Shown here: in pieces, positions 33,187-43,347 of the stretch | Position numbering within the stretch: position 1 is the stretch's first letter | How the letters are laid out: each line of letters opens with the position of its first letter | NCBI RefSeq assembly: GCF_043290135.1 | Contig: NW_027464603.1 | Span: 1,736,001-1,800,000, forward strand | Source of the DNA: Rhipicephalus microplus | Lineage: Eukaryota > Arthropoda > Arachnida > Ixodida > Ixodidae | Reading direction: 5' to 3' | Length of the DNA: 64,000 nt | The notes under the pieces: model-generated | The model's database searches: none | Seen by the model: the letters and a program-made list of their open reading frames with translations, nothing else | What the model was told of the DNA's origin: nothing | Translations under genes and position numbers: made by a program

Positions 33187-34779
33187 TTATGTGTCCAAGA
33201 ATAGTGATGTATTTAGTTTATACTGGTGTAATATCTCTAGACATAGCTTATGTCTGTATAACAGTTTTATAGGCAATACTTTGTACATTTTAAAATATGG
33301 TCGAGCACTTTCGTAAAGGGGAGTGTTAGATATAGCACGTATAGCACGCTTTTGTAATATCAACAGAGAATTAAGGTTTGTGGTGGTCGTTGTTAGCCAC
33401 ACCAAGGAGCAGTATGTTAGTCGTGAATGTACTAGTGCGTAGTAAATTTGCAGCTTGACATTTGTTGGGACGTAGTATCTCAGTCTATTCAAAATGCCGA
33501 TTCTCCTGGAAAGATAATTTTTCATCGCGTCAATGTGAAGAGACCAAGAAAGTTGTTTTTGGAATAGAACTCCTAGAAATTTTATTGATTTTGTACACTG
33601 AAATTCGGTGCTCTGGAAGTAAATTGGAGTGCATGGTAAATGAGCTACTCCTTTAGGCTTGAAAAACATGTACTGTGTTTTAGCGATATTCAATTGAAGT
33701 TTATTTGCGTTTACCCATAAATTTAGTTTTTACATCCAAACGTTAGCTTCTTTATATAGTTCACATACATTTGTGAACTATACATACATTTGTGTCATCA
33801 GCGTACAATATTATTTTCTTGTATCTCTCGATAATTACGATATCACTAATGAACAGCAGGAATAGGATAGGTCCAAGAATCGATCCCTGGGGGACACCGT
33901 ACTTACTGTGTTCAACTTGAGAGTGTGTATTATTCACAACAGTATACTGTTTTCTAGACGAGAGATAACTTTGAATTAATTGAGCTGTGGTACCCCGAAT
34001 GCCCTAATACGGTAGTTTTCGTAAACGTAGATCGTGTTGTATACTGTCGAATGCCTTTTTAAAATCCAGAAATATTCCTAGTGTAAAGATTTTGTTTTCA
34101 ATGTTGTCTAGAATGTATTCTTTGATGCTGAGTAGAGCCGACTCAGCAGACTTGTTTTTGCAAAATCCATACTGGTCTTTTGCTATTATAATGTTTGCGT
34201 TTAGAAAGCCCGTAATTCTCTTGTATATAACTCGTTCAGCCATTTTCGTGATACAGAGAGTACATATATAGGTCTGTAATTGGTAAGCTCATCAAATGAC
34301 CCACCTTTATGGATGGCAGTTACTTTCGCAAGTTTCATTTGATCGAGAAAAACACCTGAAGATAGCATCAAGTAATAAATATGCTTTAGTGGTGTGGTGA
34401 TAATGTCACTTATAGCCTTTAAAGGCTTTGGCTTAATGTCATCTGGGCCACAAGCACAGTTATCCTTTATTGACGTGATTAGCTTTACCACTTCTTGTTG
34501 ATCAGTAGGAAACAGGAATGCACTAGACGGGTAATTTGACGCTATATAGCTCTCGCAACACGTTTCCGTGCTGTCTGTTGTAAACTCACCAACTGGTAAA
34601 AAGTATTTGTTAAAGGTGCCAGCGATTTCTAATTTACTCATGCCCAGTTTTTCAAATTTTATTCGTCTGGATATCTCCTTTTTGCTAATGAGCTGATTTA
34701 TTGTGTCCCACAGCAGGCGCGCGTCTCCTGAATGAGTGGTAAGTTTACTAATGTAGTATTTCGTCTTGGCTATCTTCAA
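33187..34779 (-). pseudogene. Reverse transcriptase of LINE D
   Basis: In order on minus: SGDARLLWDTINQL and CACGPDDIKPKPLKA (fingers); YRPIYVLSV; GIFLDFKKAFDSIQHD (motif A Asp, about 34065); GVPQGSILGP and ILYADDTNVC with YADD at 33794-33805; KFLGV and the thumb with LRYYVPTNVKLQIYYALVHSRLTYC. A frameshift near 34220 and stops near 34010 and 33700 break it into three frames. The catalytic residues themselves are preserved. Confidence 0.8.
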
Positions 34780-35031
34780 ATCTTTGTTCAGTGTATTACA
34801 AAATTTTTTTGTAATTACGTAAATCGTTTTCGTCTCTGGAAGGTAGAAAAACTTGAAAAAGGTTGTTTTTGGCTTTAATTCTGTTGTATAGTTCCACTGT
34901 CACCCATGGTTTTCTGCATTTTCTGTGATTTTTGCTGGGCTTATAGGGAAGCACGCGTCATATAACAATATCTAGTGTTTTAAAAATATGTTGTATGATT
35001 TATTAGGATCTTTTTCTTCTGTAACCGTGCT

Positions 35032-35830
35032 TCAGTCAATTCCAGAGATAAGGTTCTCAAAAAGTGTAATGTTGCGGCTAGAATAACTCCTAAAGAGCAT
35101 TTCATCATTACTTTTGATTACACGATTGCCTGGTAGGAAACAGTGTGTTGAAAAACGGTCGCTAATTTTGGTAGTAATTGCGCCTGCTTTGACATAAGTA
35201 GTATTGAGACTTGTAATACCTAGGTCTAACGTTGTTTCTAATGTGGCGGTTATTGTTGTTGGGGTGCTAATTACATTATACAATCATATGCTTCGATTAG
35301 TTCATTTAGGCGTACGTAGCTGGGGTTATCTAGTGACACATTGATGTTAAAGTCACCTACCAAGACAGTCTGTAGGCGAGAATCTAGAGATCGCTCCAGT
35401 AATTTCTCAATGAAATTCAAAAAGCTTTCTATTAAACCAAGAGAAGGGCGATAAATCACAGAAAGTAACACATTGGAAAATTCTAATATTATACACTCAT
35501 AGCTACCACCTACGACCTTAAACTCGGCAACAATTCTATATGGGAGGTTTGCACGGACATACACACAGACACCATCACCACGCTTTCATAATTGCTATGC
35601 AGAAATGCACTCATAACCGTCAATCAGAATACAATCATCATCTGATTACAGTCATGTCTCAGTAAAGCAAATTATATCAAATAGATAATTAGTTTCCGAA
35701 AACAACATGCTTATCTCATCAAAATTCTTTCTAAAACTTTTGGCATTTAATCGAAAAACTTAGAGCGCAGAGGCGCTTCTTAAGGTTGGGAGATCGCTTA
35801 GGAATTCGGCAGGTGAGTACGACATCTTGG
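35032..35830 (-). pseudogene. Apurinic endonuclease domain of LINE D
   Basis: Readable as NFDEISMLFSETNYLFDI (35740 region), GDGVCVYVRANLPYRIV, SVIYRPSLG, VLVGDFNIN (GDFN metal site, about 35350) and ISDRFSTHCFL (about 35150). The last motif is normally SDH; here the catalytic His is Arg. With several stops, the domain is dead. Confidence 0.75.
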
Positions 35831-36085
35831 GACGGGATCACCCGAGAAGTACAAAGCTGTTACCACTCTTCATGATAAACGTATCATGTCCTCGCTTCTC
35901 CGAATGACCATTGCTCTTTCGTCATTTGCTCGCCTCACTAGCACCTTACCGTTGGCATGCCACACGAATGCAAAACCCGTTTTCCTAGCCCATTCTTTGG
36001 TCATAGTGAGCAGTTCTCGCGCCTGTAGAGTCATGTTCTCACAAATGTATGTGTTACTGTTTTCGCTTTTGAGCGGTCGCCGCTT

Positions 36086-36670
36086 TTAGAGCCAGTTGTC
36101 CCTTGTTTCCTGATTCATAAAGGGCACAATAATGCCACGAGTCTTGCCTGGCTTAGCTTCTAGCCGATGGATGGTTTCAAGATCACTGCGGGTCAGGGAG
36201 GGAAGTGATATTTGTTTAGCAATTTCATTCACTTTTGCCACAAGATCCTCACCCCCAGTTTCCTCAATGCCATGTATTTTTAGGTTCATACGTTGGCTAC
36301 GATATTCTAGCTCGTCTAAATCTTGTGCCATAAAAGCCACATCTTTATCTACATTGCTTTTCACTAGCTTATCGACTCTCTTCGACAAGTCTTTCGTAGC
36401 TGTTTCTTGGGCGTGCAGTCGTTCACTGAACTCATCAAACTTGTTCGACAAAAGCTGCACAGTTGTTTCCATTGATTGGAGCTTGCATGGCAGAGCTAGG
36501 AGTGCATCAATCTTAAGTTCAAGTGAGTGGAGTTGCTGCGCTACTATGCTATCAGTTGACACCCCTTCCGCATCAGTCCCAGATTTCTGGCCAACAGTCT
36601 TGCACTTATCGCACTTCCATGTTTTTCTCCCGTTTTTTGCACGCTTCTTCCGAAACGCCTGAGCATGCAC
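36086..36670 (-). pseudogene. ORF1 protein of LINE D
   Basis: About 194 codons remain open. The start is a zinc-finger remnant (TWKCDKCK). In another frame just upstream FHLGACSG is visible, so a PHD-like N-terminal finger has been frameshifted, with a TAG at 36671-36673. Then comes a coiled coil (LHSLELKIDALLALP through LSKRVDKLVKS), which would trimerise the RNA-binding protein, then an RRM/transposase-22-like part (DELEYRSQRMNLKIHGI, SDLETIHRLEAKPGK). The C-terminus is cut short at 36086. Confidence 0.72.
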
Positions 36671-36854
36671 CTAGGTGGAATGCGAACTTACATTCTGAAC
36701 GAGCTAGAAGCGGGCGTCCGTCTTCTCGTTCAAGACGACTTGAACAACTAAGTAATTGTGACATGTCACTGCAGTTTCACACTACAACTACACACAAACG
36801 CTTGGCAGCAGCGGCGGAGAGCAGAACAATGGCATAAAAAGATATTCACCAACC

Positions 36855-37420
36855 TGTAAAATATGGAGCGAAATCTCGGGCGCGTGCTCGCTGGTCGTGC
36901 CGCTGCTGCGAAACGATGGTTCACACCCCTCATAGAAAATTCGTTGGCCGTGTCCGAGTAGCATCGCTGTGGCAGCCGGTGACGTCAACGGCGCAATATT
37001 TCGTTGTGCCCTTCGTTTCGATGAAAGAACGATGCCAACACGAGTACCGAAGTGCGCCGGCCCGGATCCGCGGTGCTTTCAGTCACAGCGTCTTCTACTG
37101 TTGCGGCTGTAAAATATGGAGCGAAATCTTAGGCGTGTCCTCGCTGGTCGTGACGCTGCTGCCAAATGATGGTTCACACCCCTCGTAGGAAATTCGTTGG
37201 CCGTGTCCGAGTAGCGTCGCTGTGGCGGCCGGTGACGTCAACAGCGCAATATTTCGTTGGGCCTCTCATTTCGATGAAAGAATGATGCCAACACGAGAAC
37301 CGAAGTGTGCCGGCCCAGATCCGTGGCGCTTTCAGTCCCAGAGTCTTCTCCTGTTGCGGCTGTAAAATGTGGAGCGAAATCTTAGGCGTGTGCTCGCTGG
37401 TCGTGCCGCTGCTGCCAAAA
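36855..37420 (-). promoter_or_regulatory. Tandem 253-bp monomers in the 5' UTR of LINE D
   Basis: TGTAAAATATGGAGCGAAAT recurs at 36855, 37108 and 37361 (the last with one change), giving an exact 253-bp period and about 2.2 copies. Each full monomer contains the ATF/CREB palindrome TGACGTCA (36980-36987 and 37233-37240), CGTTGGCCGTGTCCGAGTAG and CGATGCCAACACGAG-type words. The arrangement is like promoter monomers of mouse L1: an internal Pol II promoter copied with the element. Confidence 0.72.
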
Positions 37421-37742
37421 ATCAACAGTAACTCCAAGCGAGCAGACGCCATACGCAGACAAAACTACAGGAAGCTGCTGGTTGAAAGTTTTTGGAAGCG
37501 TTGTCAATTATAATAGCTGTTGCAATTACGATCTGCACACTTTGCCGACACAAAATCAACTACAGCATTGAAGCAAGGAGACATCGTTCTCGTGCACGCG
37601 GACAACACGCCACGCCAATGAAAGCTTGCAAGGCTCACGGAAGTATACCGCAGCGCCGATGGTCTCAATCGTTCCTGCAAGATCAAGTTGCAAGGCGGTC
37701 ACCTTGCGATCACGCCGATACACTGACTTTACCTACTTGAAC
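37421..37742 (+). pseudogene. Integrase C-terminus (DUF5641-like) of element C
   Basis: Resumes the BEL integrase after the LINE: KINSNSKRADAIRRQNYRKL and LLVESFWKRC. After a stop it continues in another frame with TALKQGDIVLVHADNTPR, RLTEVYRSADGLNR and CKIKLQGGHL. This is the DUF5641-like end seen at the C-terminus of BEL/Pao polyproteins. It joins to the part ending at 32558. Confidence 0.75.
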
Positions 37743-37770
37743 TTTGTGTTTAACTTTGCGTGACCGAGAA

Positions 37771-37957
37771 TGTTGAGTATTTTTCACGTTCCGGGCTGGG
37801 ACAAGGAAACGAGAAAGAAAAAGAGCTCGAGACGAAAAAGGAACGCAGGGACGCTCAAGTGACAGCAGAGCGCTTCCGAGCACACCTAAATAAACAAGTT
37901 TTTTTACCTTATACTTTGAAGACGGAGTTGAGTCTGATCGCAGGGTCTGAAACGCCA
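37771..37957 (+). repeat. 3' LTR of element C
   Basis: Aligns with 27429-27618 at about 85 percent by eye, starting TGTTGA. The end is within a few bases of 37957. Confidence 0.78.
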
Positions 37958-38021
37958 TCGTCCTAAAACCCTAATTGACCCATCATGACCTGTCGAGACT
38001 TCAAGCACAAGCGTCACTGTG

Positions 38022-38591
38022 ATGACCACCCAGTCGATGCCATCTCCATCTCACGTCTTTGTGGATTCACCACGTACACTAGATGTCTTCCATGGTGGCA
38101 CCTTTGAAGACACCAAAGACTGACTTGAAGGCTTCAAGTGCGTTCGCGTTTCAATGGCTTGGACGAAACCCGGAAACTGTTACGTTTACGTCACCCTGCA
38201 AGAGTCGACACGTACGTGGTTTGAGAACCAGGAAGCGTCCTTGCTGTCGTGGGACGACTTTCTACGAGAGCTAACCACAACCTATCTGAACACGGACCGC
38301 AAAGAGAAGACAGAGGCTGCTCTTCAGGATAAGAACCAACAGAATAACGAGATTGTGGCCATGCACATAGAAGACATGTCGCGGCTCTTCCGCCAAGCTA
38401 ACCTAAAGATGGCCGAGGAGAAGAAGTTGCGGCACCTAATGCGCAGAGTAAAAGAAGAAATTGTTTCAGGCCTGGTGCGTAATCCACCGCGAACTGTCGC
38501 GGAGTTCTGGTTCAAGGCAACCACCATGAAAAGACACTACAACAACGTGCGCAACTGTACAAAAAAAAAACTTCGGCGTCTCTTCAACTAG
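38022..38591 (+). pseudogene. gag of Ty3/gypsy element B
   Basis: ATG at 38022 (MTTQSMPSPSHVFVD) runs in one frame to 38591 except for one TGA at about 38118 in the place of a conserved Trp (DWLEGF position). Then come WTKPGNCYVYVTLQESTRTW, SWDDFLRELTTTY, KEKTEAALQDKNQQ and RLFRQANLKM, the retrotransposon gag (capsid) pattern. It would form the particle. A pair of stops closes it before any zinc knuckle. Confidence 0.72.
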
Positions 38592-39170
38592 GGCGGAGTC
38601 AACAACTCTCCCCACCAACGTTGCGTTCCTCCAGGAAATAGAGAGGGCTATCGTTAAAGAGGACCTCCAGAAACTGCAACTCACCCAAAGTCTTCCAGCG
38701 ATGCCCTTAATCGCGGACGTTGTACACAGAGAAGTGCGGCAAGCAATTCTTCAACCACAGCCTCAGTTGCTCCACCACACTCAACCGAAACCATCTACTG
38801 CGATGGTCGAACTTTGGCATTAGTCTCCCTCCTGGCACGTATCGCCCCGTTGTGTAGAGCAGCGTGACATTTTCTGTGAAAAGCGACGCTTTTCGTGAAT
38901 ATGCCGGACTAGCTGATGGAAATATCGAACTGCTACTCACAAAGCAGATACGCGTGGCGAGAGGTCTAGTGAACATGCGGAACGGACATACTGATGTGCT
39001 ATTGACTAACCTTACCAACGAGGTACAGCATGTGACAAAGGGAGCAGCCATAGCATCAATTCATGACTACGTACAAGTATCAGATGTTTGCACCGTAGAA
39101 AAAGCATCAACAGCGTCCTGAACAGTGAACAGTGTCCTCGAGAAATTAGATATTGACCGAGAGCTTTCAC
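38592..39170 (+). pseudogene. Deletion junction and pre-RT region of element B
   Basis: After gag, a linker (LQLTQSLPAMPLIADVV) passes near 38820 directly into LPPGTYRPV and SVTFSVKSDAFREYAG, which in relatives lies after protease. No CCHC knuckle and no DTG protease are seen, so roughly 0.6-0.8 kb has been lost (size inferred). The frame 38864-39121 is open but is only a fragment. Confidence 0.55.
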
Positions 39171-39282
39171 CTTTGCAGAAAGACGAGATTGTGGAGTTGA
39201 TCAAAGAATTCGCAGTGTTTTTTCTCTTCATCGAAAGTCGGACGTACTCCTGTAGCAAAGCAGCGAATTGTAATCGAAGGAC

Positions 39283-40670
39283 ATGCTAAGACCAGTATGT
39301 CAGCATCCATACCTAGTAACTCCGAAAGAAAGGGAGGCGATAAAGAAGCAAGCACAGGAGATGCTCGATGACGATGTCATACAGCCCTCCAGAAGCCCAT
39401 GGGCATCGCCGGTAGTACTTGTGAAGGAAAAGGATAACGCCCCGCGATTCTCTGATGCGGGACGTGTACCCACTCTCACGAGTCGACGATACGTTAGATA
39501 AACTGCGCAATGCTCACTTTTTTCAACGTTGGACCTAAAGAGTGGGTGCTGGCAAATAGAAGTCAACCAACGAGATTGTGAGAAGACGCCGTTTGCGACA
39601 CCCAACGGACTCTACGAGTTCCAAGTACTCCCATTTGGTTTGTGTTCTGCTCCCGCTACCTTTCAGAGGATCATGGACACTGTGCTCTCCGGCCTCAAAT
39701 GGCAGTCATGCCTTGTCTATCTTGATGACGTAGTAATTTTTCCTCTACGTTCGAGCAGCCCGTGCATAGAATGAGAACGGTACTGGACGCTATTCGCACA
39801 CCTGCACATACGATCAGACCCGAAAAGTGCCACTCTGCATTCTGGGAGCTTGGTTCCTGGGGCGCATTGTCAGTTCTCATGGTGTCCGCCCAGACCCGGA
39901 TAAGATTACTGCGGTCGAAAATTTCCAAGGCAAAGAGAGAAAAAGGCTATGCGACGTTTCCTGGGGCTTTGTGCTTACTAAAGGCGCTTCGTGGAAAGAT
40001 TCTCTAAGATTGCGGAACCACTGACACGGCTTACGAAGGAAGGTGTGCCATTCATCTGGCACCAAGAGCAAGAAGACGCCTTCTCTGACTTACGACGGCG
40101 TTTGCAGTCACCTCCCATACTCACTCAATTTGATTATTCCAAAACAGACATTCATACGGATGCCAGCAACGTTGGCCTCGGTGCTATTCTTGTTCAGTGG
40201 CAGAACGGGGAAGAAAATATTATTGCTTAGGCAAGGCGCACTCTTTCGAAAGCTGAGTATAAATATTCAGCTACAGAAAAGGGATGTCTCGCATTTCTAG
40301 GGGCACCAGTAAGTTCCGTTCATATTTGTATGGTAGACCATTCTGAGCCAGCAGTGACCATCGTTCATTGTGTTGGTTTGCGAACCTCAAGGATCCTTCC
40401 GGAAGACTGGCTAGATGTAGCCTGCGTCAACAGGAATATGACATCACCGTAGTCTACAAGTCTCGCCACAAGCACAATGACGCGAATTGCTTGTCACGAG
40501 CACCAGTCCAGACCTTATCTCCTGAGCATAAACAAGATTCCGCAATTCTTGGAGCTGTGAATGTGTCGGAGATGGCTCATGCTCAGCGAATAGACCCAGA
40601 ACTACTTCTGCTCTTTCAATACTCAGAGGGGCAGCAAGTAGAAAGAAGTACCGTGAGTTTTCATCCGTAG
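39283..40670 (+). pseudogene. Reverse transcriptase and RNase H of element B
   Basis: Reads RSPWASPVVLVKEKDN, LDLKSGCWQIEVNQRDCEKT, LPFGLCSAPATFQRIMDTVL and catalytic YLDD at 39718-39729. RNase H begins with HTDASNVGLGAILVQW (40150-40200) and ends in DPSGRLARCSLRQQEYDITV and KHNDANCLSRAP. The RT catalytic Asp pair and first RNase H Asp are kept, but the frame changes at least four times. Confidence 0.78.
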
Positions 40671-40746
40671 ACTACGTTCCTACGTCCTCCGCAACAATGT
40701 CCTCTAGAAAAGAAACTTTCAACACACCGGCGAAACATTCCTACTG

Positions 40747-41325
40747 TTGAGACCATCGTCACTGCGAGCGGAAATTTTAGAAGCATGCCATAATGACCCA
40801 TCGGCAGGTCACTTGGGCATTAGTAGGAATTTCGCAAGAATCCGCGAGAGATATTACTGGCCAAAATTGATGGATTCAGTACAGCACTATGTCGAATCTT
40901 GCCGAGAATGTCAAAGACGCAAAGTACCGACCTTACAGCCAGCAGGTCTTTAAAACCGATAGAGCCACCGAAAGTCGCATTTCAGCAGGTCGGAATGAAT
41001 TTGCTAGGACCATTTCCTGTGCCATCTTTCGGCAAGCGCTGGATAGTTGTAGCAACCGTCTACATGACCCGGTATGCCCAGACGTCATCTCTCACAAAAG
41101 AAACGGCAAATGAAGTGGCTCAGTTTTTGTGACCCAGATAGTGCTACGACATGGCGCTCCTAAAGTCCATGTAACTGACAAAGAAACTGCGTTCACTAAC
41201 AGGATAGTACAGTCTGTCATGCAACTAACGCACACCGACCACAGAAGAAGTACAGCGTACCATCCGCAAACTAACGGGCTAACTGAAAGGCTGTACAGGA
41301 CACTTGTTGATTTGATCGCAATGTA
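40747..41325 (+). pseudogene. H2C2 finger and integrase core of element B, first part
   Basis: ACHNDPSAGHLGISRNFARI and YWPKLMDSVQHYVESCREC give an intact H-H-C-C zinc finger. The core reads VGMNLLGPFP (the usual first Asp is Asn here), KVHVTDKETAF (second Asp), and HPQTNGLTERLYRTL (Glu). The frame is cut in LIAMY at 41325 by a SINE. Confidence 0.76.
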
Positions 41326-41541
41326 TTTGATTGACTGGTATGTGGGGCTTAACGTCCCGATACTACCATATGATTATGAGAGACGCCGTAGTGGAGGGCT
41401 CCAGAAATTTCGACCACCTGGGGTTCTTTAACGTGCACCCAAATCTGAGCACATGGGCCTACAACATTTCTGCCTTCATCGGAATTGCAGCCGCAGCAGC
41501 CGAAATTCAATCCCGTGACCTACGGATCAGCAGCCGTGATA
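41326..41541 (-). mobile_element. Ruka-like SINE, 5'-truncated, inside element B integrase
   Basis: Flanked by near-identical 11-bp copies ATCGCAATGTA (41315-41325) and ATCGCGATGTA (41542-41552). Relative to 18797-19033 it lacks about 35 bp of the tRNA-like head (at the right end, since it lies on minus), so it is 5'-truncated. The integrase sequence reads on across it from LIAMY to VDVDNQTWH. Confidence 0.88.
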
Positions 41542-41552
41542 ATCGCGATGTA

Positions 41553-42060
41553 GGTGGACGTCGATAATCAGACTTGGCACACCATATTACGTTATGCTAC
41601 ATTTGCATACAACACCGCAGTAAAAAAGACAATCCACTTCATGCCATTCCAACTTGTTTATGGTCGGACAGTAATAACGGCATTAGACGTGATGCTGCCT
41701 GTCAACAGCACGAATGAAGAGACATCAGCGAATATGTAGAAAGGGCAGAAGAGGCACGACAACTAGCACGCAACCGTGTCGTTCAACAGCAGGACGTCGA
41801 CGCGCACCGTTACAATCTAACACGAAGGGACGTTCAGTACTCCCCAGGAGGTAAAGTGGGGGTCTGGACGCCTGTACATGCACGTGGCCTATCAGAAAAG
41901 CTAATGCGGCACTATTTTGGCCCTTACAGGGTTCTTCGTCAGCTAGGCCCATTAAAACTATGAAGTGACTCCTAAAGGTCAAGCATGCACAACACGACGC
42001 AGGAATCTCCCGAAAGTTGGACATATGGTACTAATGAAACCGTACTATGAGAAGAATTGA
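41553..42060 (+). pseudogene. Integrase C-terminus of element B
   Basis: Resumes after the SINE with VDVDNQTWHTILRYATFAYN, KKTIHFMPFQLVYGR and VMLPVNST. Further on LTRRDVQYSPGGKVGVW-like sequence, the chromodomain-less end domain, is seen in broken frames. Confidence 0.7.
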
Positions 42061-42154
42061 ACAAGTGATCTGATTCACGTCATCCAACACAAGGACAAGT
42101 CTTATTGTTTAGAAACTGTCAGCCGGCTTTGCACATCGAGGCGATGCGTGCTAG

Positions 42155-42430
42155 GAGCGGGACTAATGCGACATCGCAGAAGAAGCGTGCAATAATTTGG
42201 GTTCGTAAAAGCCGACACACAAGTAACAAGAAAGCCGCGACATGGAACGCTGTCCTGCACGCAACACTGTGCTACGCCACGCGACCGGCACGAGGCTCGA
42301 TGGTCAGAGAAAGAGAACGACGAAGTTGGAGTCAGCGAGCAAGGAACATTTTTGGCTGACCATTTTAAGTTTCAAATTTACGGCACTGGTTTGCCTTAAA
42401 TAAATAGTTTTTATAGCACCAGGTGATAAC
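42155..42430 (+). repeat. 3' LTR of element B
   Basis: Homologous to 27000-27275. It contains the AAATAAATAG polyA signal near 42398 and ends near the CACCAGGTGATAACA stretch. An (AT)n tract follows. Confidence 0.7.
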
Positions 42431-42431
42431 A

Positions 42432-42432
<1 letters not shown>

Positions 42433-42500
<68 letters not shown>
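42433..42500. repeat. (AT)n microsatellite right of element B
   Basis: About 65 bp of alternating AT. Together with 26932-26992 it brackets element B. Confidence 0.95.
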
Positions 42501-42503
<3 letters not shown>

Positions 42504-42815
42504 CGTCGGGCTATCTACGAACGTGACTGCTGTTATATACACTTCGTAAATTTTCTACTCAGCCAGACAGATTTCACTCAAAACGTCTCCATTGAAGCTT
42601 GGAAATCACAATCTGCTCAAAAAGTGACCTCTGAAATAACCTGTGAGTTACATTAAAAATAAAAAAAACTCTGCATAGCGCCAGCTGCTAAAATGCTGCT
42701 CGTGTGCAAGTCATGGAACTAGGTGAGCAATCACTGAAATAGTTATTTTGGTAATTGCGTAAATACTCAGAGCATAAATTAAAGAGTTGTAAACGTACAT
42801 AGGGAACCTAAAGGT

Positions 42816-42825
<10 letters not shown>
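42500..42825 (+). repeat. Dispersed repeat, copy 2, ending in (TA)n
   Basis: Homologous to 22040-22385 and ends in a (TA)n tract in the same way (42822-42861). Confidence 0.7.

Positions 42826-42861
<36 letters not shown>
42822..42861. repeat. (AT)n microsatellite
   Basis: Alternating AT of about 40 bp, terminal to the dispersed repeat. Confidence 0.93.
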
Positions 42862-42863
<2 letters not shown>

Positions 42864-43190
42864 CATTAGAGCAGGCCACACAGTCTGTTGACGACAATAA
42901 TGGTGAATTTCAGGAAATGTTCTACTTCCTATTTTTGAAAGCGCAGCTGTGGTAGATCGCCGTAGTTTGTGCGCTTGAAGAAAATACACACTCACGACGC
43001 CACACGCTTAACGAACTTCACCCTGGAACTTTTTTATATCATTTTTTCCTGTCTTAGCCGTTCTTTTCTTTTAATTTCTTTGCTGAAAATATGGTAAATG
43101 TGAGAGGTAAGAGAATGTGCACTCATTCCTAACTCTGGGCAGACTCTGGCCGAAACTGTCGAATAAACGCTTCTGTTATTACTGTTGTCA
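42862..43190. other. Spacer, no gene seen
   Basis: No coding or RNA motif recognised. Confidence 0.45.
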
Positions 43191-43192
43191 GA

Positions 43193-43221
43193 TATATATA
43201 TATATTTATATATATATATTT

Positions 43222-43265
<44 letters not shown>
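43193..43265. repeat. (AT)n tract with (AC)n island
   Basis: Two alternating AT runs separated by TTTACACACACACA. Confidence 0.93.
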
Positions 43266-43268
<3 letters not shown>

Positions 43269-43317
43269 AGGTAGAATAAGAGGTCGGCAAACGTGCGAGA
43301 ACACAAGTTTTACTATC

Positions 43318-43347
43318 TTTTCGGCAGTTGGGCCTGCCTTCGTCAAA
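43318..43347 (-). ncRNA. Hammerhead-ribozyme-like motif of Penelope element E
   Basis: Minus strand: TTGACGA (43346-43340), a 5-bp helix GGCAG/CTGCC (43338-43334 with 43327-43323), then GAAAA (43322-43318). This matches CUGANGA, stem II, GAAA apart from U for the first C. The location at the 3' end of a Penelope-like element fits the known presence of minimal hammerheads in their terminal repeats. Activity was not tested. Confidence 0.5.

Larger units (their letters stand above)
32559..37420 (-). mobile_element. CR1/L2-like LINE D, near full length, inserted in C
   Basis: Minus strand: tandem 5' monomers (37420-36855), ORF1 (36670-36086), ORF2 with endonuclease (about 35830-35030) and reverse transcriptase (34780-33187), 3' UTR, and a short (CCAAA)n-type 3' tail at 32559-32580. 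Length is 4.86 kb, as for a complete element. Any TSD is at most about 5 bp (AAAAT), common for CR1/L2. The host integrase frame is continuous across the insertion. Stops and frameshifts in both ORFs. Confidence 0.8.
27429..37957 (+). mobile_element. BEL/Pao retrotransposon C, inserted in B and split by LINE D
   Basis: LTRs of about 190 bp at 27429-27618 and 37771-37957 share TTTTTCACGTTC.GGGCTGGGACAAG and GGACGCTCAAGTGACAGCA. The order gag, protease, RT, RNase H, integrase is that of BEL/Pao. The element without its LINE insert is about 5.7 kb, near the normal family length. It sits inside the leader of B: GTTTGGCCACT before it, and B sequence (CCTAAAACCCTAATTGACC) after it. The TSD is not clear. 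Stops are scattered through all domains. Confidence 0.8.
26993..42430 (+). mobile_element. Ty3/gypsy retrotransposon B, split by nested insertions
   Basis: The 5' LTR (about 27000-27275) and 3' LTR (about 42155-42430) are homologous. The own sequence of B is 26993-27428 plus 37958-42430, about 4.9 kb. The intervening 10.5 kb is BEL/Pao element C. Order on the plus strand: LTR, leader, [C], gag (38022-38591), reverse transcriptase, RNase H, integrase, LTR. The nucleocapsid zinc knuckle and the protease are absent: gag passes within about 250 bp into sequence that normally lies between protease and RT. A SINE interrupts the integrase. Many stops. Confidence 0.8.

Noticed and set aside
36132..36662. 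176-codon Ser-rich plus-strand frame at 36.1-36.7 kb
   Set aside because: Exactly antisense to LINE D ORF1, whose minus-strand reading has coiled coil and RRM-like motifs.
27424..37962. A clean 5-bp target duplication for BEL element C
   Set aside because: CCACT before the left LTR and TCGTC or CCATC at the right do not match well enough; the LTR ends are uncertain by a few bases.
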